A stretch of DNA of 64,000 bases. Source: Roseburia sp. (GTDB lineage Bacteria > Bacillota > Clostridia > Lachnospirales > Lachnospiraceae). Below, piece after piece: positions 8,754 through 17,226 of this stretch. Made by a program: the position numbers and the translations under genes. Under the pieces are notes generated by a model. That model made no database searches, was not told the origin of the DNA, and saw only the letters and a list, made by a program, of their open reading frames with translations. The stretch spans positions 138,887 to 202,886 of the forward strand of contig JAPFDX010000034.1 of NCBI GenBank assembly GCA_026168605.1. The letters are read 5' to 3'. Position 1 is the stretch's first letter; the number at the start of each line of letters is the position of its first letter.

Positions 8754-8783
8754 AAAAAAGTGTGCGCAAAGCGCACACTTTTT
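8754..8783 (-). terminator. Terminator after larE
   Basis: GTGTGCGC-AAA-GCGCACAC (8760-8778) is a perfect 8-bp stem with T runs on both sides. On the minus strand it follows the larE stop at 8802 and ends just before the nifS promoter. Confidence 0.85.
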
Positions 8784-8801
8784 ATTTGAGATAAGAGCAA
8801 C

Positions 8802-9650
8802 TCACGGAGCACGCCCCTCATCTTTTTCAATCCCATCGTTCATGCTTCCCATCCGGTAACCGCCCAGATCCAGCGTCACAAAGGCAAAGCCGATCTCCTT
8901 TAGCTTTTCCTGTATCCTCCGGCACATCGGCACGGAGAGCGCCTTAAAAAAATCGTCCTCGCCGAACTCGATGCGGGCAAGCAGATGCGCGGCGTCCGCA
9001 CCGTGCACGCGGACGCGCACCTGACGAAACCGCAGTTCCGCGAGAAACTGCTCCGCCGCATCCACCATCTCCAACTTCTCCGCCGTGATCTGCTCACCGT
9101 ACACAAAGCGCGTTGCAAGACACGCAAAGGACGGCTTGTTCCACACCGGGATCCCAAGCTCCTTTGCCAGCGCGCGGATCGTCCTCTTGTCGATGCCGGT
9201 CTCCCGCAGCGGACTTAGCACGCCAAGCTCCGCCACCGCACGCAGTCCCGGACGGTAATCCCCGTTGTCGTCGAGGTTCGACGCCTCGGCGATATAGGGC
9301 ATCCCCTGCCGCGCCGCCTCCTCACAGATTTTTCCAAATAGTACTTTCTTGCAGATATAGCAGCGGTCGATGGGATTTTCGGCAAATCCCTCGATCTCCA
9401 GCTCGTCCACCTCCACAATGCTGTGCCGGATGCCCTCTTTTCTGCAAAATTCCCGCGCGATGTCAAGCTCCCGCTTCGGAAGCGAACGCACCTTCGCGGT
9501 GACTGCCACCACATTTTCCCCGAGCACATCATGCGCCACCTTCAACAAAAATGCGGAGTCCACACCGCCGGAAAAACCGACGGCAAGCTGTTTTTTTTCT
9601 GCGAGATATGCCTTTAACGCCTCAAGCTGTTCCACCATGCTCTGTTCCAT
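8802..9650 (-). CDS. larE: LarE-type ATP-pyrophosphatase sulfur transferase
   Basis: A PP-loop enzyme of 282 residues (SGGVDSAFLL at 27-36) matching LarE. LarE adenylates and thiolates the pyridinium dithiocarboxylate precursor of the nickel-pincer cofactor. Three cysteines stand out: C97 and C100 in DRCYICKK, and C177 in KPSFACLATRF. The last aligns with the sacrificial cysteine of Lactobacillus LarE. A three-cysteine set is the mark of LarE forms that use a [4Fe-4S] cluster instead of destroying their own cysteine. The ATG at 9650 (GGGAGAG upstream) overlaps the end of murE by 29 bp. No larB, larC or lactate racemase is in the window, so the substrate could differ. Confidence 0.8.
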   Translation of the reverse strand: MEQSMVEQLEALKAYLAEKKQLAVGFSGGVDSAFLLKVAHDVLGENVVAVTAKVRSLPKRELDIAREFCRKEGIRHSIVEVDELEIEGFAENPIDRCYICKKVLFGKICEEAARQGMPYIAEASNLDDNGDYRPGLRAVAELGVLSPLRETGIDKRTIRALAKELGIPVWNKPSFACLATRFVYGEQITAEKLEMVDAAEQFLAELRFRQVRVRVHGADAAHLLARIEFGEDDFFKALSVPMCRRIQEKLKEIGFAFVTLDLGGYRMGSMNDGIEKDEGRAP

Positions 9651-11166
9651 CTGTCTCTCCCTCTGCCACTGTCCGTTTACCCTCCTTGATCTCGTCGAGG
9701 ATCTCTGCGACTGCCTCGCGCTCGTCAAAGTGGTATTTCACGCCCCGGATCTCCTGATAGTCCTCATGCCCCTTTCCGAGCAAAACGATCATATCGCCCG
9801 GCAGGGCGTGCGTCATACAGTAGGCGATCGCCTCTTTTCTGTCGTCGATCTCGATAAATCTGCCGCCGCTTTTTGCCAGCCCCACCTGAATATCCTTATT
9901 GATGTCACGGATGTCCTCGTCTCTCGGATTGTCGCAGGTGAGCACGCACAGATCCGCCATCGCCCCGGTCACCTCGCCCATATCGTAGCGGCGCAGCTTC
10001 GAGCGGTTTCCACCTCCCCCGTAGACACAGATCAGGCGTTTCGGATGATACTCAAGCAGCGTCGTCAGCACGCTCCTCGTGCTCACCTCGTTGTGCGCAT
10101 AGTCGATGATCAGATAGTAATCTTTGGAGACCGGGAGCATCTCCACGCGTCCCCTGACCTGCACCCTCGCAAGTCCTTCCAGGATTGCCTCCTGCGAAAT
10201 GCCAGCAAGATGGCAGACGAGCATCGTCACCAGCGAATTGTACACGGAAAATCTGCCCGGGATATGCACCTTTGCCTCGCAGGACATCAAGCCCCCCACC
10301 GCAAAATGCATCCCGAGTTTTCCGCCCTCGTTTAAAAAGCCGATATCGTACGCAAAAAGATCCGCACACTCCGCCTCCGTCCCGCCGCACGCTGAAAAAC
10401 GATGTACCTCGCAGGTGTGGTTTTTCAAAATCTCCTCACAGTGCGCATCGTCCGCATTCACAATGCCGACCTTACACTGTCGAAACAGTAAGCTCTTGCA
10501 CTCCAAATACTCCTCAAAGGAGTCATGCTCCGTCGGTCCGATGTGATCCGGCGACAGATTCGTAAAAATGCCGTAGTCAAACAAAATCCCCGCGGTGCGG
10601 TCGAGCTTTAATCCCTGTGAGGAAACCTCCATCACCACATACCCGCAGCCCGCCTCCACCATAGCCGCAAACATCCGGTGCAGCTCGTAGGATTCCGGGG
10701 TCGTATTCTTCGACGGCATCTGCTCGTCCCCGACCAACGCGCCGATCGTTCCGATCAGTCCGACTTTTTTGCCCGCCTGCTCTAACACGCTTTTGATCAT
10801 GTAGGTCGTCGTCGTCTTTCCCTTTGTGCCGGTCAGTCCGATCGTGACAAGCTTTCGCGCCGGATAGTCAAAGAGCGCCGCCGACATATAGGCGAGCGCC
10901 TTTCGTGCAGACGCCACCCGAAGCACTGTGACCGTGCGCGGAATCTGCGCCGCCTCGCTCTCCCGTTCCAGCACAATGACGGACGCGCCCTTTTCCACCG
11001 CGTCCGGAATATAGTTGTGACCGTCCGTGACCGCACCGACCATGCAGACAAACATGGTCTCCTTCGCGATCTTTCTCGAATCATAGATAATATCGCGCAC
11101 CTCTGTGTCCATGCTGCCCCAGAGGCACTCGTATTCCAGTTCCTTACAAATCTGACTTAGCTTCAT
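9622..11166 (-). CDS. murE: UDP-MurNAc-tripeptide ligase (MurE)
   Basis: A Mur ligase of 514 residues that adds the third amino acid of the peptidoglycan stem. Domains in order are an N-terminal UDP-binding part with YDSRKI, a central ATPase with GLTGTKGKTTTTYMI and the carbamylated-lysine region, and a C-terminal domain with YAHNE and TCDNPRDEDIRDI. DNPR is the signature of meso-diaminopimelate-specific MurE, as opposed to lysine-adding enzymes. The immediately upstream dapF supplies that amino acid, which supports the assignment. The start at 11166 is 12 bp after the dapF stop. Some Clostridia carry more than one MurE-like ligase, so this may not be the only one. Confidence 0.88.
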   Translation of the reverse strand: MKLSQICKELEYECLWGSMDTEVRDIIYDSRKIAKETMFVCMVGAVTDGHNYIPDAVEKGASVIVLERESEAAQIPRTVTVLRVASARKALAYMSAALFDYPARKLVTIGLTGTKGKTTTTYMIKSVLEQAGKKVGLIGTIGALVGDEQMPSKNTTPESYELHRMFAAMVEAGCGYVVMEVSSQGLKLDRTAGILFDYGIFTNLSPDHIGPTEHDSFEEYLECKSLLFRQCKVGIVNADDAHCEEILKNHTCEVHRFSACGGTEAECADLFAYDIGFLNEGGKLGMHFAVGGLMSCEAKVHIPGRFSVYNSLVTMLVCHLAGISQEAILEGLARVQVRGRVEMLPVSKDYYLIIDYAHNEVSTRSVLTTLLEYHPKRLICVYGGGGNRSKLRRYDMGEVTGAMADLCVLTCDNPRDEDIRDINKDIQVGLAKSGGRFIEIDDRKEAIAYCMTHALPGDMIVLLGKGHEDYQEIRGVKYHFDEREAVAEILDEIKEGKRTVAEGETDGTEHGGTA

Positions 11167-11178
11167 CTTCTCTCCCGT

Positions 11179-12033
11179 CTATTTCCCTAAAATGTGGGAG
11201 GCGTCTATCTCCGCCTCAAATACCGTGTGGGATGGTCCCGTCATAAACAGATGGTTTGTCGCCTCATCCCACTCGATCAACAGCGGTCCTCCGATCTGCT
11301 CCACCGTCACCTTCCGGTCCAGGCGTCCCGTCAGCACACCTGCGACGACCGCCGTCGCGCAGCCCGTTCCGCATCCGATCGTCTCGCCTGTCCCGCGCTC
11401 CCACTCACGGATTTTGATATAATCACGGCTCACCAGCTCGGCGAACGTCACGTTCGTCTTGTTCGGAAACAGCTCCGTCTTATACTCAAGCGCCCTGCCG
11501 TAGCGCGGCACATTGAGGTCTGCCACCGAATCCACATACATCGCACAGTGCGGATTCCCCCAGGAAACCGCCGTGACAAAAAATTTCTTATCAAACACAG
11601 TCACCGGATGCTCCACAAACTCGGGCAGTTCTGTACACACAGGAATAACGCCCGTGTCAAGCCGCGGCTCCCCGATGTCGGCGCGGATATTGGTCACCAC
11701 CCCGTCAGCGACCGTCAGCGTCAGATGCTGCATCCCGCCCAGCGTCTCTATGACAAGCTGCATCTTGTCTGTCAGCCGGTGGTCGTACACATATTTTCCG
11801 ACACTGCGCAGCGCGTTGCCGCACATCTCCCCCTCCGTGCCGTCCGGGTTAAACATCCGCATCCGAAAATCCCCTTTGTCGGACGGACAGATCAGCACCA
11901 TCCCGTCCGATCCGATGGCAAAATGGCGGTCGCTGACAAAGCGCGCCAGCTCCGGCAAATTTTTTAATTCCTGATGAATGGCGTCGATATAGACATAGTC
12001 ATTGCCGAACGCCTGCATTTTCGTAAACTGCAT
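11179..12033 (-). CDS. dapF: Diaminopimelate epimerase
   Basis: A 284-residue cofactor-free epimerase that converts LL- to meso-diaminopimelate for lysine and peptidoglycan synthesis. Both catalytic cysteines are visible: EMCGNALRSVGKY and IGCGTGCATAV. The N-terminus MQFTKMQAFGNDYVYID and the motif WERGTGET are typical. It lies 26 bp after the trans-sulfuration gene and just before murE, forming a supply-and-use pair for DAP. Confidence 0.95.
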   Translation of the reverse strand: MQFTKMQAFGNDYVYIDAIHQELKNLPELARFVSDRHFAIGSDGMVLICPSDKGDFRMRMFNPDGTEGEMCGNALRSVGKYVYDHRLTDKMQLVIETLGGMQHLTLTVADGVVTNIRADIGEPRLDTGVIPVCTELPEFVEHPVTVFDKKFFVTAVSWGNPHCAMYVDSVADLNVPRYGRALEYKTELFPNKTNVTFAELVSRDYIKIREWERGTGETIGCGTGCATAVVAGVLTGRLDRKVTVEQIGGPLLIEWDEATNHLFMTGPSHTVFEAEIDASHILGK

Positions 12034-12059
12034 TTTCTTACTCCTCTTTCTCCTGTGTC

Positions 12060-13253
12060 CTAAACGTTCTGACCGTTCATCGCACGGTCTAAGTCCGCGA
12101 TAATATCATCCACGTTCTCGATGCCGACCGACATACGAAGGAAACAGTCCGTGATGCCGAGCGTCTCCTTGATATCCTTCGGCGTGTCCTCATGCGTCTG
12201 CGTCGTCGGGTAGGTGATCAGCGTCTCCGTGCCGCCCAGGCTCTCCGCAAACATGATCATATCCACGCCCTTTAAAATATCCTTCACCGTCTCAAAGCTG
12301 TCCACCGTAAAGGAGATCATGCCGCCGAATCCGCTCGTCTGCTTTTTCGTCACAGCGTAATCCTTGTGATCCTCAAAGCCCACATAATACACCTGCTTCA
12401 CCTTCGGCTGTGCGCGCAGCCACTCCGCCACTTTTTTCGCGTTCTCACTGTGTCTGTCCATGCGCACGGCGAGCGTCTTGATGCCCCGCAGGATCAGCCA
12501 ACTGTCAAGCGGCGCAAGCTGGCTTCCGTGCGACTTGATGTGCACGTAGATCTTGTGCGCGATCTCCTCGTCGTCCTTCACCACCACGATACCGGAGATC
12601 GTGTCGTTGTGTCCACCGAGATACTTCGTGGAGCTGTGGGTCACGATGTCCGCCCCAAGCGCGAGCGGTTTCTGAAAATACGGCGTTAAAAATGTATTGT
12701 CCACAACCGTCAGGGCGCCGATCTCCTTCGCGATGTCTGCGATGGCACGGATGTCCGCCACCTTCATCATGGGATTGGTCGGCGTCTCCACAAAGAGCAT
12801 TTTCGTCTGCGGTGTGACTGCCGCACGCACCTGATCCAGTTTGGACATATCCACATAGGTGTGCGTGATGCCGTATTTGCCGAACACGTCGCCAACGATG
12901 CGGAATGTGCCGCCGTAGATATCGTCGGAAAGAATGACATGGTCGCCCGGCTCAAGCAGGGAGAACACCGCCATATTTGCAGCCTGTCCGCTGGAAAATG
13001 CAAAGCCTTCGATGCCGCCCTCCAGGATTGCCATCGTGCGCTCCAGCTCCAGTCTCGTCGGATTTTTCAGGCGGCTGTAATCAAATCCCGTCGAGTTGCC
13101 AAGCTCCGGGTGACGGAAGGTCGCCGTCTGGAAGATCGGCATACTCACCGCCCCCGTCAGCGGCTCTGTGCCGAGCGCTCCGTGTACCGCCTTCGACTCA
13201 AAATGCAGGTTTTCTTTTGTATCAAAATCTCTGTAATTGCTAAAATTCTTCAT
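12060..13253 (-). CDS. Trans-sulfuration PLP enzyme (cystathionine synthase/lyase family)
   Basis: A Cys/Met metabolism PLP enzyme of 397 residues. The PLP lysine is in THSSTKYLGGHND. SSGQAANMAVFS and VVDNTFLTPYFQKPL are family motifs, and SVGIEN..DIIADLDRA forms the C-terminus. The family covers cystathionine gamma-synthase, gamma- and beta-lyase, and methionine gamma-lyase, and sequence reading alone does not decide among them. Neighbouring genes handle cysteine and sulfide (nifS, cysK) and DAP. The start is the ATG at 13253 behind CGGAGGAG; the track extension of 15 residues is unlikely. No SAM riboswitch or T-box is recognisable in the short upstream region. Confidence 0.85.
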   Translation of the reverse strand: MKNFSNYRDFDTKENLHFESKAVHGALGTEPLTGAVSMPIFQTATFRHPELGNSTGFDYSRLKNPTRLELERTMAILEGGIEGFAFSSGQAANMAVFSLLEPGDHVILSDDIYGGTFRIVGDVFGKYGITHTYVDMSKLDQVRAAVTPQTKMLFVETPTNPMMKVADIRAIADIAKEIGALTVVDNTFLTPYFQKPLALGADIVTHSSTKYLGGHNDTISGIVVVKDDEEIAHKIYVHIKSHGSQLAPLDSWLILRGIKTLAVRMDRHSENAKKVAEWLRAQPKVKQVYYVGFEDHKDYAVTKKQTSGFGGMISFTVDSFETVKDILKGVDMIMFAESLGGTETLITYPTTQTHEDTPKDIKETLGITDCFLRMSVGIENVDDIIADLDRAMNGQNV

Positions 13254-13374
13254 AGTCTCCTCCGTTCTTTGACGTGTCCATATATCTCTATTATACATAA
13301 CACTTTTTAAAATATATAGTAGACAAGTGCTTTTTTTATTGCAAATAGTGCTGTTTTATACTAAAGTAGAGGTA

Positions 13375-13684
13375 GGATGCCGGGGGCAGAAAGGGCTTTT
13401 CAAAAATGGAGTTGGCGAGTGGCATAAATGGTATTCTGATTTGTGAATGTGGAGAAGCTTAGAGCTTCTTAATGTTCTGTCAGTTTCCAGCAATTCGACG
13501 GCAGGGATGCTGGCGAAAGTCCGAACTGCGCCACGGATGGCGCATAGAGGACGGTTGCGTCCGTAAACAATACCGCTGCCAGAACATTTTAGAAGCTCTT
13601 AGATTCGGAACCTGAACAAAAAGAATACCATTTATGCCACTTGCCAGACGCAATCCGTAAAAGCCCCTTTTACCGTCGGCATCC
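13375..13684 (+). repeat. Long-inverted-repeat element, copy A (310 bp)
   Basis: The ends GGATGCC and GGCATCC begin two imperfect complementary arms of about 110 bp; for example GGCATAAATGGTATTC on the left matches GAATACCATTTATGCC on the right. A ~90-bp centre folds into its own hairpins: CGGCA-GGGA-TGCTG and TGCGCC-ACGGA-TGGCGCA inside GTCC/GGAC. It has no ORF of note. It shares sequence and length with copy B (45862-46170), and copy C (25161-25304) is an internally deleted relative. It ends 42 bp before the AraC gene and so probably lies in that gene's 5' leader. No clear target duplication was found. Confidence 0.85.
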
Positions 13685-13726
13685 ATACAATACAAACGAG
13701 ATTTCCATAAGCGAGGGGGTTTTTCT

Positions 13727-14578
13727 ATGCCGGAATACAAAAAAGTCGGTTATCTGACCAGCAGTTTTAAGATGTTTCATTTAAAGGACACGGAGCACAG
13801 GGAGTTCAGCTACCACTATCACGATTTTCACAAGATCCTGATCCTGTTAAGCGGCGACGTGACGTACACGATCGAGGGTCATGCCTATGATCTGCGCCCG
13901 GACGACATCGTACTCATCAGCGCCGGGGAGGTTCACAAACCCGTCATCCACTCCGACGCGCCCTACGAGCGCATCATTATCTATATTTCCCCTGATTATC
14001 TGAACGAATACCGGGAAAAGGAAAATGATCTCACACTCTGTCTGCACCGGGCGCGCAGCGAGCAGGCGCACGTTCTCCGGCTACAGTCCTCCCGAAACGG
14101 CAGGCTCGGCACAGTCATCCGGGAGCTTGACCGCTCTCTGTACGATGAGGACTACGCAAACGCGCTCCACCACCGTGTTCTCTTTCTGGAATTTATGATC
14201 CAGCTCAACCGTGCGGCGCTGCACAACCACATTCTTTTTATCGAGGACACGACCTCCAACGAAAAAATCCTCTCTGTGCTCTCCTATTTACACAAGCACC
14301 TGACCGAGGATATCAGCATCGAGGAGCTTGCCGCGAGCGTCTTTTTAAGCCGCTCCTATCTCATGCATATGTTTAAGGAGCAGACCGGATACACCCTCGG
14401 AAGCTATATTTCCACCAAGCGCCTCTTCCTTGCAAGAGAGCTGATCGGAGACGGTATGCCTGTCACGGAAGCCTGCTATGCCTGCGGTTTCCGCAATTAC
14501 TCGACCTTCCTGCGGGCATATAAAAAGAGCTTCGGCGAATCCCCGAGGGATCAGCGCCCAAGCTCTCTCAACCCTTAA
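13727..14578 (+). CDS. AraC-family transcriptional regulator
   Basis: A 283-residue regulator. The N-terminal half is a cupin-like sensor (HYHDFHKILILLSGDVTYTIE, then LRPDDIVLISAGEVHKPVIH). The C-terminal ~100 residues are the double helix-turn-helix of AraC proteins (SIEELAASVFLSRSYLMHMF, then ACYACGFRNYSTFLRAYKKS). It binds DNA, usually upstream of sugar-use genes, in response to a small molecule. The ATG at 13727 follows GAGGGGG. It stands alone on the plus strand, directly after repeat copy A, and its stop lies one base from the convergent pyrophosphatase stop. Its target genes are not evident nearby. Confidence 0.92.
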   Translation: MPEYKKVGYLTSSFKMFHLKDTEHREFSYHYHDFHKILILLSGDVTYTIEGHAYDLRPDDIVLISAGEVHKPVIHSDAPYERIIIYISPDYLNEYREKENDLTLCLHRARSEQAHVLRLQSSRNGRLGTVIRELDRSLYDEDYANALHHRVLFLEFMIQLNRAALHNHILFIEDTTSNEKILSVLSYLHKHLTEDISIEELAASVFLSRSYLMHMFKEQTGYTLGSYISTKRLFLARELIGDGMPVTEACYACGFRNYSTFLRAYKKSFGESPRDQRPSSLNP

Positions 14579-14579
14579 A

Positions 14580-16235
14580 TCAAAGGCTCTCTGCAAGTGT
14601 ATTCATCAGCCGTGGGATCAACTGCTTCTTGCGCGAAACAATACCGGGAAGCAGGATCCCCTCTCCATTCTCCGGTTTCTTAAATGCATGGGCAAGCAGT
14701 CTGCCCGAATCCTCCCCCGCAAAAATCACGCGCGAGGACTCCTCCAGAATATCTGTCAGCATGACATATACCATCGAAAGCTTTTTCTCCGCAAGCACCG
14801 GAACCAGAAACGGCCGGAGCTGCTCTCCGAGCTTATCCAGCTCCTCACGGCTCATCGCACTGATCTGCGCCACACCGAAATCACAGTCGTTGGTATGGAA
14901 AATCTTGAAATCCTGATAAAAAATCTCCTCCGCCGTCTTGTTTTTAAAATCACTTCCGGCGCAGAACATATTTTTCGCATATTCTTCAATCTCGATCCCC
15001 GCAATCTGTGCCAGCGCCTCCGCCGCCGCCTTGTCGAACGGCGTGCAGGTCGGTGAACGGAACATCAACGTGTCCGAAATGATCGCCGAGACCAGCAGTC
15101 CTGCGATCTGCTGTGGGATCTCCACCTGCTTCTCCTGATACATCTGGTAAATGATCGTCGAGGTGCAGCCGAGCGGCTGGTTGCGGAAGTAGACCGGAGA
15201 CACCGTCTCCAGGGTGCCAAGTCTGTGGTGGTCGATGATCTCTAAGATCTCCGCCTCACCGATGCCATCCACCGCCTGGGACTTCTCATTGTGATCCACC
15301 ATGATCACCTGCTTCTTCTGCATACTCATAAGGTTACGCCTCGAAACCATACCGACATAGTTGCCGCTTTCGTTCAGCACCGGAAAATCACGGTGGCGCA
15401 CCTTTGCCATCTCTTCCTTCACATCATCCACATAATCGTCGATCTGGAACGTGATCAGGCGCTGCCTCGTCATATACTGCTTGATCGGCATACTCTGGTT
15501 GATCAGACGCGCCACCGAAAAGGTATCGAACGGCGTCGTGATAATGACGCAGTCGTGCCGCTCCGCCAGCTTCTTTACCTCCTCATCGACCTCAATGCCT
15601 CCGCCGATCACGATACAGCTCGCGCCGGAACGGATCGCCTGCATCTGCGCCTCCTCGCGGTCGCCCAGGATCACAATGTCATCCTCCTCGATCACGCCCG
15701 CCATATATTCGGGATTCGAGGTCGCGACAACCACCTTGCCCCGCACAAGATGCGCGTGCTCGTTGCCCACACAGACCTCCCCCTCCAGCGTCTCCGCGAT
15801 CGTCTTGTACGGCGTGCGCGCCTGCGAGAGCGCGCGGTTGTCCCGCACATCCATATAGGAGGTCGCAATATCCTTGGTTACGATAATGCCCTCCATCTTG
15901 CCAAAACGGTTCGTGACCGGAAGTGTCACGACGTCCAGCTTCTTCATCAGCTCCCACGCGCGTTTCAGCGAGATCTGGCTGCTGACCCCCGCCGTCTTTC
16001 GGATGCTGATATCCTTAAGCTGTGCGCCCGCAAAGGTCACGAGCGCCGGCTCCTTTGCCCCAAAATAATCTAAGACATAGCGTGTCTCCTCATTGAGACT
16101 TCCGGCGCGCTTTGCCACAAATTCCTTTTCCTCTGTCTGGTTTTTCAGATATGCATAAGAAATCGCCGCACAGATGGAATCTGTATCCGGATTCTTATGT
16201 CCTACCACCCACACCTTTTTTGATTCTGTACCCAT
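14580..16235 (-). CDS. ppaC: Family II Mn-dependent inorganic pyrophosphatase with CBS/DRTGG insert
   Basis: 551 residues. The catalytic DHH core is split: HKNPDTDSICAAI at the N-terminus, and DHHRLGTLETV, GCTSTIIYQMY and the DHHA2 domain in the second half. The long insert (about residues 65-305) holds a CBS motif pair interrupted by a DRTGG domain. In characterised clostridial CBS-PPases this region binds adenine nucleotides, with AMP/ADP inhibiting and diadenosine polyphosphates activating. It hydrolyses PPi to phosphate in the cytosol. A coiled-coil membrane protein gene ends nine bases upstream and is probably cotranscribed. Confidence 0.93.
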   Translation of the reverse strand: MGTESKKVWVVGHKNPDTDSICAAISYAYLKNQTEEKEFVAKRAGSLNEETRYVLDYFGAKEPALVTFAGAQLKDISIRKTAGVSSQISLKRAWELMKKLDVVTLPVTNRFGKMEGIIVTKDIATSYMDVRDNRALSQARTPYKTIAETLEGEVCVGNEHAHLVRGKVVVATSNPEYMAGVIEEDDIVILGDREEAQMQAIRSGASCIVIGGGIEVDEEVKKLAERHDCVIITTPFDTFSVARLINQSMPIKQYMTRQRLITFQIDDYVDDVKEEMAKVRHRDFPVLNESGNYVGMVSRRNLMSMQKKQVIMVDHNEKSQAVDGIGEAEILEIIDHHRLGTLETVSPVYFRNQPLGCTSTIIYQMYQEKQVEIPQQIAGLLVSAIISDTLMFRSPTCTPFDKAAAEALAQIAGIEIEEYAKNMFCAGSDFKNKTAEEIFYQDFKIFHTNDCDFGVAQISAMSREELDKLGEQLRPFLVPVLAEKKLSMVYVMLTDILEESSRVIFAGEDSGRLLAHAFKKPENGEGILLPGIVSRKKQLIPRLMNTLAESL

Positions 16236-16244
16236 AAACCTCCT

Positions 16245-17072
16245 TTAGAAATTAAATACGCCAAGAGAATACAAAATGTAACCAATCAGCAGCACAAAAT
16301 TCAGTACCGAGAACCAGGACAAGCATTTCAGATAACCGCGGATGGAACCGACTCCTTTTTCCATCTCATCCATCTTCTCGATCTTGGAATCAAACTCATT
16401 GAACAGATCCTGGATATTGCGGTAGCACTTCACATTCTCGGAATGTACCTTCTCTGACAGATCCGTCTTGATCGACTCAAGCTGCTCTGTGGCATTTTCC
16501 AAAAGCGCCTTCACCTCCGCGATCTGCCCCTCGGAAAGCTTCTTATTCGCAATCGCCTGCTCCTCAAGGAACTGCTTGTTCGTCGCGAGCTGCTCCTCGG
16601 AAAGCTTCTTGTTCGCCGCAATCTGGTCCTCGTTGAGTCTGCGGTTTGCCGCAAGCTGCTCGCCGCTCGCCTGCTTCACCTCCGCCACCTGACCGGAAAT
16701 GCTGCGCTCGATCTCGTCCATCTTCGCAGTCACTCTGCCAGCCAGCTCGTCCACTTTTCTCGTGAACTCCATGACGATCTTGTCCGCCTCCTCCTGCCGC
16801 TCTGTCAGAATGTACTGAAGCTCCTGCGCCTTGTCCTCCCTCTCATTCACAAGAGACTGCAATTCCTTCACCTTGTTCTCCTTCGATGCGAGAAGCTCCT
16901 GAAGCTGCTTTGCTTTCTCCCTGAATTCATCAATCTGGCTTAATAAGAAATCTTCTTTTTCCACTTCTACCTGTATCCTTTCACGCTTATGTGATGCCGT
17001 TTTATTCGTCTGTACCGCTTTCTTTCTGCCGGGCGAAAGCTGTTTTTGCAATATTTGAAAGATATTTGCCAT
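16245..17072 (-). CDS. Coiled-coil protein with C-terminal membrane anchor
   Basis: About 275 residues with no recognised family. A basic N-terminus is followed by long heptad-like helices (about residues 40-130). Four tandem 11-residue units then follow, of the type AANKKLSEEQL (encoded by 16521-16652), with a further helix after them. One hydrophobic segment lies at the very C-terminus (SWFSVLNFVLLIGYILYSLG). The layout suggests a tail-anchored rod facing the cytosol. The track start is a GTG at 17111 with no good ribosome site; I prefer the ATG at 17072 (MANIFQILQKQL), with moderate certainty. It sits nine bases before the pyrophosphatase gene. Confidence 0.7.
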   Translation of the reverse strand: MANIFQILQKQLSPGRKKAVQTNKTASHKRERIQVEVEKEDFLLSQIDEFREKAKQLQELLASKENKVKELQSLVNEREDKAQELQYILTERQEEADKIVMEFTRKVDELAGRVTAKMDEIERSISGQVAEVKQASGEQLAANRRLNEDQIAANKKLSEEQLATNKQFLEEQAIANKKLSEGQIAEVKALLENATEQLESIKTDLSEKVHSENVKCYRNIQDLFNEFDSKIEKMDEMEKGVGSIRGYLKCLSWFSVLNFVLLIGYILYSLGVFNF

Positions 17073-17170
17073 GCGCACTTTCTTCCCACTTTCTACGAAT
17101 TTGAAAAACACCTACTCGTATTCTAGCATTATCGGATTGCGTTGTAAAGCGCGAAACTGCACTGGCGGCA

Positions 17171-17207
17171 AAAACGCCCCGGACTGCTTTTCCCAGTCCG
17201 GGGCGTT
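17171..17207 (-). terminator. Terminator after the nucleotidyltransferase gene
   Basis: AACGCCCCGGACTG and CAGTCCGGGGCGTT form a 14-bp perfect stem with a seven-base loop. On the minus strand it is followed by TTTTTG and lies 20 bp after the stop at 17227, so it closes the GH112 operon. Confidence 0.9.
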
Positions 17208-17226
17208 CCTCCCATTTCTTCTATTC

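Noticed and set aside
13254-13374. Search for a SAM riboswitch or T-box before the trans-sulfuration gene
   Set aside because: The gap is only about 120 bp, AT-rich, and has no conserved riboswitch stems or terminator; only a weak TATAAT is seen.
13480-13740. 86-aa minus-strand ORF within repeat copy A
   Set aside because: No ribosome site, and the frame is not kept in copy B. The repeat shows base-pair covariation rather than codon conservation.
15291-16073. 260-aa plus-strand His/Arg-rich ORF
   Set aside because: It lies opposite the CBS-pyrophosphatase gene; its composition is that of an antisense shadow.
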